Positions 49,183 through 59,800 of a stretch of DNA of 64,000 bases are shown one piece after another. Position 1 is the first letter of the stretch. Each line of letters begins with the position of its first letter. The DNA is from Gammaproteobacteria bacterium (lineage in GTDB: Bacteria; Pseudomonadota; Gammaproteobacteria; Pseudomonadales; Halieaceae): NCBI GenBank assembly GCA_030427485.1, contig JAUICG010000025.1, positions 1 to 64,000 on the forward strand. Reading direction: 5' to 3'. Under the pieces are notes generated by a model. That model did not search any database, was not told the origin of the DNA, and saw only the letters and a program-made list of their open reading frames with translations. The position numbers and the translations under genes were made by a program.

Positions 49183-50835
49183 CTACATATTGGGGTAATT
49201 GGGGCCGCCAAAACCTTCCGGCGTCACCCAGGTGATATTCTGCGCGGGATCCTTGATATCACAGGTTTTACAGTGCACGCAGTTTTGCGCGTTTATCTGA
49301 AAGCGCTGGCCCGCGTCGTCCTCCACAACTTCGTACACGCCGGCGGGGCAGTAGCGCTGCGCGGGTTCGTCGTACATGGGCAGGTTCTTGCCGATCGGCA
49401 CATTGGGGTCGAGCAGTGTGAGATGACAGGGTTGGTCTTCCTCGTGATTCGTGTTGGACAGGAACACGGAGGACAGTCGATCGAAGCTGATGGTGTTGTC
49501 GGGTTTCGGATAAGTCAGTTTCTTGCACTCGGCCGCCGGTTTGAGCGCCGCGTAGTCGGGTTTACTGTCGTTCAGTGTGAAAGGCAGTTTTCCGCCAAAA
49601 ATGTTCTGGTCAATCCAGACCATGGCGGAGCCGATGAGGATGCCGAATTTATGCATGAAGCCGGAGAAGTTGCGGGTGCTGTACAACTCCTGGTGCAGCC
49701 AGGAAGCCTCCATCTTGTTCGCAAAAGTATCGAGATCCGCGGGCGCGGCATCTCCCTGTGCCAGTGCTTCCACCACGGCTTCGGCCGCCAACATACCGCT
49801 TTTCATAGCGGTATGGTTACCCTTGATTTTCACGCTGTTCAGGGTGCCGGCATCACAGCCGATCAACAAGCCGCCGGGAAAATGCATCCTGGGCAGCGAG
49901 TTGAAACCACCCTTGGTGATTGCGCGCGCGCCGTAGACGATGCGTGTGCCGCCCTCGAGGTATTTGACGGTTTCACTGTGGTGTTTCCAGCGTTGAAATT
50001 CCTCAAACGGGCTCATGTGAGGATTGCTGTAATTCAGGTCCGCTATCAGCCCGATGTAGACCTGGTTGTTTTCAGCGTGGTACATGAATGCGCCGCCGCC
50101 CGAATTGCTTTCGCTCAGCGGCCAGCCCAGTCCGTGTATCACCAGGCCTTCTTCATGCTTATCGGGGGGAATTTCCCAGATTTCCTTTATCCCGATGCCG
50201 TAGTGCTGCGGATCTTTACCCTCGGCGAGTGCAAATTTCTCGATCAGTTGTTTGCCGAGGTGTCCGCGACAGCCTTCGGCAAAAATGGTGTACTTTGCGT
50301 GCAGTTCCATTCCCGGCATGTAACTGTCCTTATGCTCCCCACTCGCACTGACACCCATGTCACCGGTCGCGATACCTTTGACGCGACCGTCTTCGTGATA
50401 GAGGATCTCCGCGGCGGCGAAGCCGGGATAAACCTCGACGCCCATACCCTCCGCCTGTTCGGCCAGCCAGCGGCAGACATTGCCCATCGAGACAATATAA
50501 TTGCCGTCGTTGTGAGTGGGCTTGGGGATCAGGAAATTCGGTAGTTTGACCGCGCTGGTCTGGCTCAGGTAAAAGAAAAATCTGTCGCCTGACACCGCTG
50601 TCTTGACGGGGGCTCCCAGTTCCTTCCAGTTGGGGAAGAGTTCATTGAGGGCGCGCGGTTCAAGCACGGCGCCGGAGAGTATGTGGGCACCAACCTCGGA
50701 GCCTTTTTCCACCACACATACCGTAATTTCCTGCCCTTTTTCCTGCGCAAGCTGCATGATGCGGCACGCGGCGGACAACCCGGAGGGGCCGGCGCCTACG
50801 ATCACGACATCAAATTCCATAGATTCACGTTCCAC
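49183..50835 (-). CDS. etfD: Electron transfer flavoprotein-ubiquinone oxidoreductase
   Basis: The 550-aa membrane-associated enzyme moves electrons from ETF to ubiquinone. The FAD motif VVIVGAGPSGLSAACRI, a quinone-binding central part (GGAFMYHAENNQVYIGLI) and a C-terminal 4Fe-4S cluster (Cys in YCPAGVYE and NCVHCKTCDI) are visible. GTG 50835 is chosen with GAGGG upstream; ATG at 50820 is a near alternative. It is divergent from etfBA, with which it functions in fatty acid and amino acid oxidation. Confidence 0.95.
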   Translation of the reverse strand: MERESMEFDVVIVGAGPSGLSAACRIMQLAQEKGQEITVCVVEKGSEVGAHILSGAVLEPRALNELFPNWKELGAPVKTAVSGDRFFFYLSQTSAVKLPNFLIPKPTHNDGNYIVSMGNVCRWLAEQAEGMGVEVYPGFAAAEILYHEDGRVKGIATGDMGVSASGEHKDSYMPGMELHAKYTIFAEGCRGHLGKQLIEKFALAEGKDPQHYGIGIKEIWEIPPDKHEEGLVIHGLGWPLSESNSGGGAFMYHAENNQVYIGLIADLNYSNPHMSPFEEFQRWKHHSETVKYLEGGTRIVYGARAITKGGFNSLPRMHFPGGLLIGCDAGTLNSVKIKGNHTAMKSGMLAAEAVVEALAQGDAAPADLDTFANKMEASWLHQELYSTRNFSGFMHKFGILIGSAMVWIDQNIFGGKLPFTLNDSKPDYAALKPAAECKKLTYPKPDNTISFDRLSSVFLSNTNHEEDQPCHLTLLDPNVPIGKNLPMYDEPAQRYCPAGVYEVVEDDAGQRFQINAQNCVHCKTCDIKDPAQNITWVTPEGFGGPNYPNM

Positions 50836-51104
50836 TGCGCTACCCTCTTGCGTTGTTTGGTTGGGCCGGATGCTTGATCCGATTTCAGAAAAGCTTACAA
50901 GTATATAATTTTTAACGATTAAAAACTATAAAGTCAAAAACACAAAGGGCCCAGACCAGCTGTCGGGGATAGCCCTTGCGGCCCCGCTGGCCCTTGACCC
51001 GACAGCCTTTTATGGGCAACATACGCCGCCTAGTTCAACGGCTTGCAGTGATGAAGCACGTCTGCAGTCGCCCTAAACCCACCTGAAATGTCTATGGAGA
51101 ATCC

Positions 51105-51857
51105 ATGAAGGTTCTTGTTGCCGTAAAGCGCGTCGTTGACTACAACGTGAAGGTGCGCGCCAAAGCTGATGGTAGCGATGTCGATTTGAACAACGTGAAA
51201 ATGTCCATCAACCCCTTTTGTGAAATTGCCGTGGAAGAAGCTGTGCGCCTCAAAGAAGCGGGTGTCGCAACCGAGGTCGTCGCGGTCTCAATCGGCGAGA
51301 AAAACTGCCAGGAGCAGATCCGAACCGCCCTGGCGCTCGGTGCTGACCGCGGTATCCAGGTCGAAGTTGCCGGCAAGGTCGAGCCACTGGTTGTAGCCAA
51401 ACTGCTGAAAGCGGTTGTCGATAAAGAGCAGCCGCAACTGGTCATCCTGGGCAAGCAGTCCATCGACGGCGACAACAACCAGACAGGACAAATGCTCGGC
51501 GCATTGGCGAATATGGGTCAGGGTACATTTGCCTCCGAAGTGGTGGTCGAGGGCGACAAGGTCAACGTCACGCGTGAGATCGACGGCGGACTGCAGACCG
51601 TGAGCCTGAAATTGCCGGCAATCGTAACGACCGACCTGCGCCTCAATGAGCCGCGCTATGCCTCTCTTCCCAATATTATGAAAGCCAAGAAGAAGCCGTT
51701 GGACGTGTTTACACCGGAAGATCTTGGTGTCGCCGTCACCTCGCACCTCACGCAGGTCAAAGTAGCGCCGCCGGCTGCTCGCCAGGCGGGCATCAAGGTT
51801 GCAGACGTCCAGGAACTGGTCGATAAACTGAAGAACGAAGCAAAGGTAATATCATGA
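51105..51857 (+). CDS. etfB: Electron transfer flavoprotein beta subunit
   Basis: The 250-aa subunit binds AMP and, with EtfA, FAD. The start MKVLVAVKRVVDYNVKVRAK and the QLVILGKQSIDGDNNQTGQ motif are typical. ATG 51105 is preceded by a TATGGAG site. It overlaps etfA by 4 nt. Confidence 0.96.
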   Translation: MKVLVAVKRVVDYNVKVRAKADGSDVDLNNVKMSINPFCEIAVEEAVRLKEAGVATEVVAVSIGEKNCQEQIRTALALGADRGIQVEVAGKVEPLVVAKLLKAVVDKEQPQLVILGKQSIDGDNNQTGQMLGALANMGQGTFASEVVVEGDKVNVTREIDGGLQTVSLKLPAIVTTDLRLNEPRYASLPNIMKAKKKPLDVFTPEDLGVAVTSHLTQVKVAPPAARQAGIKVADVQELVDKLKNEAKVIS

Positions 51858-52783
51858 GTACTCTGGTTATAGCGGAACACGACAACAGCAGCCTGAAGAC
51901 CTCCACGCTGAATACGGTGGCAGCAGCGCAGGCGATAGGCGGGGATATTGACATCCTGGTTGCCGGCGCTGACTGCGGTGCGGTGTCCACAGCCGCGGCG
52001 GCTATCCCGGGTATTGGCAAGGTCCTGGTGGCGGATAATGCGGCATACGCTCATCAGCTGGCAGAGAACGTCAGCCTGTTGATCGCCGAAGTGGCCGCTG
52101 GTTATGACAATATTCTTGCCCCGGCGACGCCCAACTGCAAGAACTTCCTGCCGCGGGTTGCCGCATTGCTGGATGTCGCGCAGATATCGGACGTGACAGC
52201 CGTCGAATCCGGCGACACCTTTCAGCGCCCCATCTACGCGGGGAACGTAATTGCCACTGTGCAAAGTGCCGATGCGAAAAAAGTGATTACTGTGCGTACC
52301 ACCGCGTATGACGCGGCGCCCGCGACAGGCGGGTCAGCGACCGTCGAGGCTTTGAGCGCCGTTCACGATGCAGGTATTTCGTCGTTCGTGAACGAGGAGG
52401 TAGCTGTCTCCGAGCGCCCAGAACTGACGTCTGCCGCGGTCGTTATCTCCGGCGGCCGGGGAATGCAGAATGGCGAGAACTTCAAGCTGCTGGAAGGCAT
52501 TGCCGACAAGCTTGGCGCGGCCATTGGTGCGTCGCGAGCGGCCGTCGACGCCGGCTTTGTCCCCAATGATATGCAAGTGGGACAAACCGGTAAAATTGTC
52601 GCCCCCGACCTGTACATCGCCGTGGGCATTTCCGGTGCGATCCAGCACCTGGCTGGCATGAAGGACTCCAAGGTGATTGTCGCCATTAACAAGGACGAGG
52701 ATGCGCCCATATTTCAGGTTGCGGACTACGGGCTTGTCGCGGATCTGTTTGATGCGCTTCCCGAGTTTGAATCCAGCATATAG
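51854..52783 (+). CDS. etfA: Electron transfer flavoprotein alpha subunit
   Basis: The 309-aa subunit carries the C-terminal FAD-binding region (VVISGGRGMQ, GQTGKIVAPDLYIAVGISGAI, and INKDEDAPIFQVADYGLVADLF). Its start overlaps the etfB stop. Transcription ends at the terminator 24 nt past the stop. Confidence 0.96.
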   Translation: MSTLVIAEHDNSSLKTSTLNTVAAAQAIGGDIDILVAGADCGAVSTAAAAIPGIGKVLVADNAAYAHQLAENVSLLIAEVAAGYDNILAPATPNCKNFLPRVAALLDVAQISDVTAVESGDTFQRPIYAGNVIATVQSADAKKVITVRTTAYDAAPATGGSATVEALSAVHDAGISSFVNEEVAVSERPELTSAAVVISGGRGMQNGENFKLLEGIADKLGAAIGASRAAVDAGFVPNDMQVGQTGKIVAPDLYIAVGISGAIQHLAGMKDSKVIVAINKDEDAPIFQVADYGLVADLFDALPEFESSI

Positions 52784-52806
52784 GCGCTCGCGCAGAGACC
52801 CCCGCG

Positions 52807-52840
52807 GAAAAACCGGCCACCCTGGCCGGTTTTTTTTGCT
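52807..52840. terminator. Bidirectional terminator after etfA
   Basis: AACCGGCC, loop, GGCCGGTT then eight Ts on the plus strand. On the minus strand five Ts follow the stem, so it can also stop the Kef-like gene's transcript arriving from the right. Confidence 0.85.
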
Positions 52841-52857
52841 TATAGTTTCGCCGATTG

Positions 52858-54033
52858 CTAATCCCTGCGCAGCCGATCGGAAATCGCGATCGGGTTGGGG
52901 TAGTTGAGCACCACAATGTAGGAAGAGACAAGTAGCGTGAGAATGGTAGTTGCCTGAATCAACAGGGAGGCCTGCTCGGTTATCAGGGCGCCGCCCACCG
53001 CGACATACGCGATCAGCAGCGAAAACTCACTGGCCTGGCCCAGCCGAAAGCCCAGGTCCCATCCCAGTTCACGATTTTCGCTTTCCCCCCGCAACAGGTA
53101 GCGATACACCGCCGGCTTGACGCCGAGGACCAGGGCCGACAGTAGAAGGGTGGCGGCCAGTACCTGGTTGAGTAACGCGAGGTCGAAGCGTGCGCCTACC
53201 GAAAAGAAAAAGAGTATCAAAAAGAAATCCCGCAGGGGTTTCAGGCTCACCGCAATGTACTGGGAGATCGGGCTGGTGGCGATGCTGATACCGGCGATAA
53301 AAGCGCCGATTTCCGCAGATAAACCCAGCGCGTTGGCCGTCTCAGCAACACCGAGGCACCAGCCTATCGCCAGCAGGAAAATGTACTCATGGAAACGGTC
53401 AAAACGGGTGAACAGGGGCAGTAGCACATAGCGTACAATCAGCACCGCGGCACCGGCCAGCAGCGGCAAACTGAGCAGGGACACGGCGAGTTCGCCGCCC
53501 ATGCCACCCTCACCGCCGGAAGACGCACTCAGCAGTACCATGAGTACAATGATGGCCAGGAGGTCCTGCAACAACAGCAGACCGACCATCAGTTCCCCGA
53601 TATAGCGGTGATGCAGCACCGTTGTCGGCAGTAATTTGATGCCGATAATCGTCGAGGAAAACATCATTGCGGTACCGACGACAAGACTGTCCTGTACTGA
53701 ATAGCCAAACAACAGGGGAACCGCCGAACCCATGACCAGGAAAATGGTGGAACTGAATACAGCGACCACCGTCGACTTGCGCAGCGTCGTCCACAGCGCC
53801 CGTGGCTGCATATCCAGGCCGAGCAGAAACAGCAGAAATATGATACCGACATGGCCGATATCGGACAGCAGTGCGAGGTCCGTCACCAGCGACAGTCCGT
53901 AGGGGCCTATACAGGCACCCAGTGCAATGTAGGCAATGATCAGTGGTTGGCGCGTATAGAGGGCGAGGGAGGCGAACACCGCCGCCCCGCTAAAAATCAG
54001 GAAGAAAGAAAAGGTAATACTGCTGAAGTCCAT
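52858..54033 (-). CDS. CPA2-type (Kef-like) cation/proton antiporter
   Basis: The 391-aa membrane protein has about 12 helices and the Na/H exchanger fold: FLIFSGAAVFASLALYTRQPLIIAYIALG, then FLLFLLGLDM and the paired helix GLLLLQDLLAIIVL with the conserved QD. It lacks the C-terminal TrkA-N/RCK domain of KefB/C, so regulation by NAD or glutathione adducts is not expected. Ion specificity cannot be told. It lies downstream of cysI and DUF934 on the same strand. Confidence 0.85.
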   Translation of the reverse strand: MDFSSITFSFFLIFSGAAVFASLALYTRQPLIIAYIALGACIGPYGLSLVTDLALLSDIGHVGIIFLLFLLGLDMQPRALWTTLRKSTVVAVFSSTIFLVMGSAVPLLFGYSVQDSLVVGTAMMFSSTIIGIKLLPTTVLHHRYIGELMVGLLLLQDLLAIIVLMVLLSASSGGEGGMGGELAVSLLSLPLLAGAAVLIVRYVLLPLFTRFDRFHEYIFLLAIGWCLGVAETANALGLSAEIGAFIAGISIATSPISQYIAVSLKPLRDFFLILFFFSVGARFDLALLNQVLAATLLLSALVLGVKPAVYRYLLRGESENRELGWDLGFRLGQASEFSLLIAYVAVGGALITEQASLLIQATTILTLLVSSYIVVLNYPNPIAISDRLRRD

Positions 54034-54092
54034 TCACTGCTCTGACCGGCCTGGTTGGAAAGAGTGTAAACAAACCTCCGGCAGATAGGAAC

Positions 54093-54572
54093 TCAGGGCA
54101 CGGCCGGTTGTCGCCTGCGAAACAGCGGCAACGGTTGGTCGTCCGCAGCCTGGTAGGCCTCGGTAAAGTCACCGAGGCTGTTCATCGCCTCGTCCAGACT
54201 GGATTCATCCGCCATCTGGAACGCATTGAAACCGCAGCGTCGCAGGTAGGTAAGCTGGTCGCGGATAAAATGCCCCGTGGCGCGCAATTCGCCGCGAAAT
54301 CCCCGTTCCCGCAAACGCCGGGCATAGGAGAAGCCGCGGCCGTCCGTGAATACGGGAAAGCTGATCGCGATCATCGCGATTTCATCCAGATGGTCATACA
54401 GGACGTCGGGCTGCTGACCGGGTTCCAGTAGTACCGCGCTGCCTTTCTTGTCTGCGAGTTCCAGCCACTGCTCGAGCGTAGCCAACTGGCCCGCTGCGGG
54501 CGGCGTATTTCCCGGCACGGGCGCAAGCCAGGTGTCGACGGCGATCGCACCATCCTTAATCAGCCGGGGCAT
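54093..54572 (-). CDS. DUF934 protein, partner of sulfite reductase
   Basis: The 159-aa protein matches DUF934, which is regularly found beside siroheme sulfite/nitrite reductases. It begins MPRLIKDGAIAVDTWL (ATG 54572) and ends with FTEAYQA. It may supply electrons or aid assembly of the reductase. It overlaps the end of the upstream reductase gene by 17 nt. Confidence 0.88.
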   Translation of the reverse strand: MPRLIKDGAIAVDTWLAPVPGNTPPAAGQLATLEQWLELADKKGSAVLLEPGQQPDVLYDHLDEIAMIAISFPVFTDGRGFSYARRLRERGFRGELRATGHFIRDQLTYLRRCGFNAFQMADESSLDEAMNSLGDFTEAYQAADDQPLPLFRRRQPAVP

Positions 54573-56220
54573 AAACACGCTCCTTGAATGGATCGATACC
54601 GACACGGCGATAGGTTTCAAGAAAACTCTCTTCCTCCTGGCGCAGTGTCACGTAGGTGGAAAGAATTTTATCGACCACGTCCGGCATATCATTCTGCTTG
54701 AACGACGGTCCGAGAATCTTCGCAATCGCGGCATCCTTGGCCTGGCTGCCGCCCAGGCATACCTGGTAATACTCCTCGCCCTTCTTGTCGACGCCGAGGA
54801 TGCCGATGTGCCCTATATGGTGGTGGCCACAGGCGTTCATGCAACCGCTGATATTCAGTTCCAGCGGTCCGAGGTCATACACGTAATCCAGGTCGTCAAA
54901 ACGTGCCTGGATCGCCTCCGCGACAGGGAGGGACTTGGCGTTGGCCAGCGAGCAATAGTCGCCGCCGGGGCAGCAGATCACGTCCGTCAGGTAGCCAATA
55001 TTTGGCGTTGCAAGGCCTGCGGCCTGCAAGCGCTGCCACAATGCGCCCAGTTGCGCTATCGGCACGTCCGCGAGAACCAGGTTTTGCTGGTGCGTACTGC
55101 GGACTTCCCCAAACGAGTATTCGTCGCTGAGTTCGGCCAGCAACTCCAGTTGTTCCGCCGTCACGTCACCGGGCGCATAGCCGGTGGATTTCAGCGATAC
55201 CGTCACAATGCGGTATCCCGGTACCCGGTGTTCGACGGTATTGCGTTTCACCCAGTTCGCAAAGACAGCATCCCTGTCGCATGCCGCCCGCAGCATCGAG
55301 GCCGCTTCGGTCTCGTCCAGGGAATCATAATCCGGCGCATCGAAAAAAGAGCGGGCGCGCTCGAATTCCGCATCCGTCAGGGTAGTGGGCCCATCCTTGA
55401 GGGCCTGCCACTCCTGCTCCACCGCTTCCCGGAAAGCGTCTACCCCCATTGCCTTGACCAGTATCTTGATCCGGGCTTTGTACTTGTTGTCGCGTCGACC
55501 GTGCTGGTTGTAGACCCGCAGGATTGCCTCCAGGTAAGTCAGCATGTGCTTCTTGTCCAGCCATTCGCACACCACTGATCCAATTGCGGGCGTGCGTCCC
55601 AGTCCTCCGCCGACCAGTACCTTCAGTCCTGTCTCCCCCTGTGCATTGGCCAGCAGTTCAAGTCCGATATCGTGGAGGTGTATCGCCGCCCTGTCCTCGG
55701 CGGAGCCGCATACAGCGATCTTGAATTTACGTGGCAGAAACGCAAACTCCGGGTGCAGCGTCGACCATTGCCGGATGATCTCGCAGTAGGGTCGGGGATC
55801 TTCCAGTTCATCGCAGGCGACACCGGCAAACTGGTCAGTGGTGGTGTTGCGTACACAGTTGCCGCTGGTCTGGATGGCGTGCATCTGCACGGAGGCCAGT
55901 TCCGCGAGGATATCGGGGACTTCCGCGAGCACCGGCCAGTTCAACTGCACATTCTGTCGCGTACTGATATGCGCGTATCCCTTATCGTAGACGCGGCTGA
56001 TTTCCGCCAGTTTACGCAGCTGGCGGCTGTTCATCAGTCCGTACGGTACGGCGATGCGCAACATGGGCGCCTGCCGTTGTACGTACAAGCCGTTTTGCAG
56101 GCGCAGTGGCAGGAACTCGGACTCGGAGATTTTCCCCGCCAGGAAACGCGCCGTCTGGCCGCGGAACTGGGCGACACGCTCATCGATAATTTTCTGATCG
56201 TACTGATCGTAAACGTACAT
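54556..56220 (-). CDS. cysI: Siroheme-Fe4S4 sulfite (or nitrite) reductase
   Basis: The 554-aa enzyme reduces sulfite to sulfide with six electrons. The N-terminal half has AHISTRQNVQLNWP and a duplicate ferredoxin-like half. The siroheme/4Fe-4S Cys set is in CCPGGDYCSLANAK and NISGCMNACGHHHIG. No CysJ flavoprotein is seen here, so the electron donor is probably ferredoxin or the DUF934-linked route. ATG 56220 is at the family start. Nitrite reductase cannot be fully excluded but the DUF934 partner favours sulfite. Confidence 0.9.
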   Translation of the reverse strand: MYVYDQYDQKIIDERVAQFRGQTARFLAGKISESEFLPLRLQNGLYVQRQAPMLRIAVPYGLMNSRQLRKLAEISRVYDKGYAHISTRQNVQLNWPVLAEVPDILAELASVQMHAIQTSGNCVRNTTTDQFAGVACDELEDPRPYCEIIRQWSTLHPEFAFLPRKFKIAVCGSAEDRAAIHLHDIGLELLANAQGETGLKVLVGGGLGRTPAIGSVVCEWLDKKHMLTYLEAILRVYNQHGRRDNKYKARIKILVKAMGVDAFREAVEQEWQALKDGPTTLTDAEFERARSFFDAPDYDSLDETEAASMLRAACDRDAVFANWVKRNTVEHRVPGYRIVTVSLKSTGYAPGDVTAEQLELLAELSDEYSFGEVRSTHQQNLVLADVPIAQLGALWQRLQAAGLATPNIGYLTDVICCPGGDYCSLANAKSLPVAEAIQARFDDLDYVYDLGPLELNISGCMNACGHHHIGHIGILGVDKKGEEYYQVCLGGSQAKDAAIAKILGPSFKQNDMPDVVDKILSTYVTLRQEEESFLETYRRVGIDPFKERVYAPAD

Positions 56221-56394
56221 TTACCTAACCTGCCCGGGCGCTGCGCCTATGCTGTCTGCAGAAGAAAAGGGCGCTACCATACCAGAAAACGCACGTGAAC
56301 AAATAGTCATAATATTCATAAGCTTAGACCCAGCCAGCCAGTTTTTGGCAATTTGTTACAGGTTTCCCCCAGCGCTTTTGCTGACGACAAATAT

Positions 56395-56403
56395 TGCTAT
56401 AAT
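56395..56403 (+). promoter_or_regulatory. Extended -10 promoter for the 40-aa gene
   Basis: TGCTATAAT carries a perfect TATAAT (56398-56403) with an upstream TG, an extended -10 element. It lies 34 nt before the ATG at 56437. The -35 region is poor (CTTTTG or similar). Confidence 0.65.
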
Positions 56404-56436
56404 GCCGCGCCTTAACGCGCACACACGGAGTTGAAA

Positions 56437-56559
56437 ATGTCAGATCAAGCAAGTAAGGAGCGCGCCGCTGACGGCGCTGCGGATGCCCTCGCCGCTGTGG
56501 CGATTATAGCCATCGTCGTTACCGCTATGTATGTGTGGTTGTCGGGTATGCCGTCCTGA
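56437..56559 (+). CDS. 40-aa small membrane protein
   Basis: A short frame encodes MSDQASKERAADGAADALAA followed by a hydrophobic helix (VAIIAIVVTAMYVWL) and GMPS. GGAG lies 7 nt before the ATG and an extended -10 promoter lies upstream, so it is probably expressed. It lies in the gap between the divergent cysI gene and the convergent DUF2970 gene. Small methionine- or stress-linked membrane proteins of this type exist, but I recognise no family. Confidence 0.7.
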   Translation: MSDQASKERAADGAADALAAVAIIAIVVTAMYVWLSGMPS

Positions 56560-56589
56560 GGAAATACCGGCTGGCAACGCCAGCCAGCG

Positions 56590-56832
56590 TCACTCTCCGG
56601 CTGTTTTAACGACCATCTGCACCACCAGCATCACAGAGGCGATGAACAACAGGGTAAAAACAATACCTGCGGCGATAAATATCCCCGCACGGCCCTGTTT
56701 GAAGTCCCGCTCACGGTTCTTGCTGCTCTGTACGCCAAGGCCCGCGGCAAACACGCTGGCTATCACCTGCAGCGGATTCAGTTTGCGTGAGGGTTCCCGG
56801 GATCCGGACGGTTTCTCCGGTGAATCTGTCAT
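56590..56832 (-). CDS. DUF2970-family small membrane protein
   Basis: The 80-aa protein matches DUF2970: LNPLQVIASVFAAGLGVQSSKNRERDF, then one membrane helix (AGIFIAAGIVFTLLFIASVML). It starts 15 nt after the metH stop and is probably cotranscribed with metH. Function is unknown. Confidence 0.85.
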   Translation of the reverse strand: MTDSPEKPSGSREPSRKLNPLQVIASVFAAGLGVQSSKNRERDFKQGRAGIFIAAGIVFTLLFIASVMLVVQMVVKTAGE

Positions 56833-56847
56833 GTTGATTACCCCTGT

Positions 56848-59800
56848 TCAATAGCTCAAGTTCGGGCGCAGCCAGCGCTCCAGCACATCCACCGGCTCGC
56901 CCTTGCGCCGCGCCAGGTCCTCGATCTGGTCGCGACCGATTTTACCGACCGCAAAGTAGCGGGATTCCGGGTGCGAAAAGTAAAACCCGCTGACGGAAGA
57001 TGGCGGCGTCATGGCGAAGCTTTCCGTCAGGTTGACCCCTGTCGCGTTGCTGGCCTCCAGTAGCCTGAACAGTGTCGCTTTCTCCGTGTGATCCGGGCAG
57101 GCGGGATAGCCGGGTGCCGGACGAATGCCCCGGTAGGCCTCGCGAATCAATTCCTCGGCGCTCAATGATTCGTCCGCGGCGTATCCCCAGAGTTCTGTGC
57201 GCACCAGACGGTGAAGGTACTCGGCGAACGATTCCGCCAGGCGATCCGCCAGGGATTTCAGCAGGATACTGTTGTAATCGTCGTGCTGGGACGCGTACTG
57301 TGCCGCCAATGCTTCCACCCCGTGTCCCGTGGTTACGCAAAATCCGCCGATGTAGTCCTTCACACCGCTGCCCGCCGGCGCGATAAAATCAGCCAGGCTG
57401 GCGTTGCTTATCCCCTCCGCTTTTTCGGTCTGTTGACGCAGGTGGTGCAGAGTGGCGATAGTCTCGCCGCGCGACTCATCGGCATACACGGCTATATCGT
57501 CAGACCCGACTCGAGCGGCCGGCCAGAATCCCACCACGGCCTTCGCCGTCAGCAACTTTTCCTCAACAATACGTTCCAGCATAGCCTGCGCATCGCGGTA
57601 GAGTTCCCGCGCCTGTGCCCCGACCACTTTATCGTCCAGGATCCTGGGGAATTTGCCGGACAGTTCCCAGGTAATAAAAAACGGTGTCCAGTCAATCGTA
57701 TCCATCAGTTTTGCGAGCGGAAAATCCTCCAATACGCGGGTACCGGTAAACGTGGGGCAGGGGGGCTGATAGCTGTCCCAGTCGAGTAGTGGCGCATTAC
57801 CCACGGCCTGCGTATAGGCCAGTTCTTTTTCCCGGGGTGTTCGATTGGCCACCCGCTCGCGTACCGAGGCATACTCCTGTCGCAGATCGCTCGCAAACGC
57901 CTCCTTGCCCTGGCCCAGGAGGTGGGTGGCCACGGCGACGCTGCGGGAGGCGTCGGGAACATAGACGACAACATCGCCATTGTACTGCGGGTCAATTTTT
58001 ACCGCGGTGTGCGCCTTCGATGTGGTGGCGCCGCCTATCATCAGCGGGATGTTGAAATCCAGACGCTGCATCTCGGCGGCGACGTTCGCCATCTCGTCGA
58101 GCGACGGCGTGATAAGCCCGCTGAGCCCGATAACATCGACCTGTTCCTCTCGTGCCACCTCGAGTATTTTTTCGCAGTGCACCATCACCCCGAGGTCAAT
58201 CACCTCGAAGTTGTTGCACTGCAATACGATACCGACAATATTCTTGCCGATATCATGTACGTCGCCCTTGACGGTGGCCATCAGGATTTTACCGTTGGTT
58301 GAATTACCGCCGACCTTGTCCATTTCGATGTAGGGCTGTAAGTGGGCAACCGCCTGCTTCATCACACGGGCGCTTTTCACTACCTGCGGAAGAAACATCT
58401 TACCGCTACCGAAAAGGTCTCCGACGATATTCATACCGTCCATCAGCGGCCCCTCGATGACCTGGATGGGACGCTCATACTTGAGCCGGGCTTCCTCGGC
58501 ATCCTCGACGATCCAGGTATTGATTCCCTTTACCAGCGCGTGAGCGAGGCGTTGCTCCACATCCTGTTCACGCCAACCGAGGTCCTCCGCACGGGCTTCC
58601 GCGCCGCCGGAATCGCGGTAGCTCTCTGCCAGTTCCAGCAGGCGCTCGGCACCGTCGGCAGTGCGGTTGAGCACCACATCCTCGACGACGTCGCGCAAGT
58701 CCGCCGGCAATTCGTCGTACACAGCCAGTTGCCCCGCGTTGACTATCCCCATATCCATGCCCGCCCGGATCGCGTGGTACAGGAACACCGAGTGGATCGC
58801 CTCGCGCACACGGTCGTTGCCGCGAAACGAAAACGAGACATTGGAAACACCGCCGGACACCAGGGCGCCGGGTAGTTCCGCCTTGATATAGCGCGTCGCT
58901 TCAATGAACTCCACCGCATAGTTATTGTGTTCTTCTATGCCCGTGGCGATCGCAAAAATATTGGGATCAAAGATGATATCGTTGGGATTGAAGTCGATTT
59001 CGCCCACCAACAGGTCGTAACAGCGCTTGCAGATGTCCTTGCGCCGCTGCAGGTTGTCGGCCTGGCCCTCTTCATCGAATGCCATCACAACGACCGCGGC
59101 GCCGTAGCGCTGGCACAGGCGGGCCTGCGCGAGAAACTCTTCTTCTCCCGCTTTCAGGCTGATGGAGTTCACGATCGCCTTGCCCTGAATACATTTCAGG
59201 CCGGCTTCTATCACGTTCCACTTCGACGAATCCACCATGATCGGGACGCGGCAAATGTCCGGTTCCGAGGCGATCAGGTTCAGGAAGGTAACCATCGCGG
59301 CCTCGGAATCCAGCATGCCCTCGTCCATGTTGATATCGATCACCTGTGCGCCGTCCTCGACCTGGGTGCGGGCGACAGCCAGGGCCTCGTCGAAGCGACC
59401 ATCCATGATGAGGCGTTTGAACTTTGCCGATCCGGTGACATTACAGCGCTCGCCGACATTCACGAACAAGCTGTCATTCGTGATATTGAATGGTTCCAGG
59501 CCGCTCAGACGGCAGGCTGGTTCGTGTGTCGGCAGGGGGCGCGGGCTTGCGCCTTCGCAGGCGTGCGCAATCGCGCGGATATGGGCTGGCGTGGTGCCAC
59601 AGCAGCCCCCGGCGAGGTTGAGGAATCCGCGCCCGGCGAATTCCCTGAAATCCTGTTCCATGATTTCGGGTGTTTCATCAAACTCGCCGAACGCATTGGG
59701 CAGGCCGGCGTTGAGGTGAGCGCTGAAATAGCAATCGGCGGCCCTGGAGAGTTCCTCCACGAATGGGCGTATTTCACGGTAGGGGCGGCCGCAGTTGCTC

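Noticed and set aside
49147..50544. Plus-strand open frame (465 aa) opposite the ETF-QO gene
   Set aside because: It is antisense to a strongly conserved gene and has no motif.
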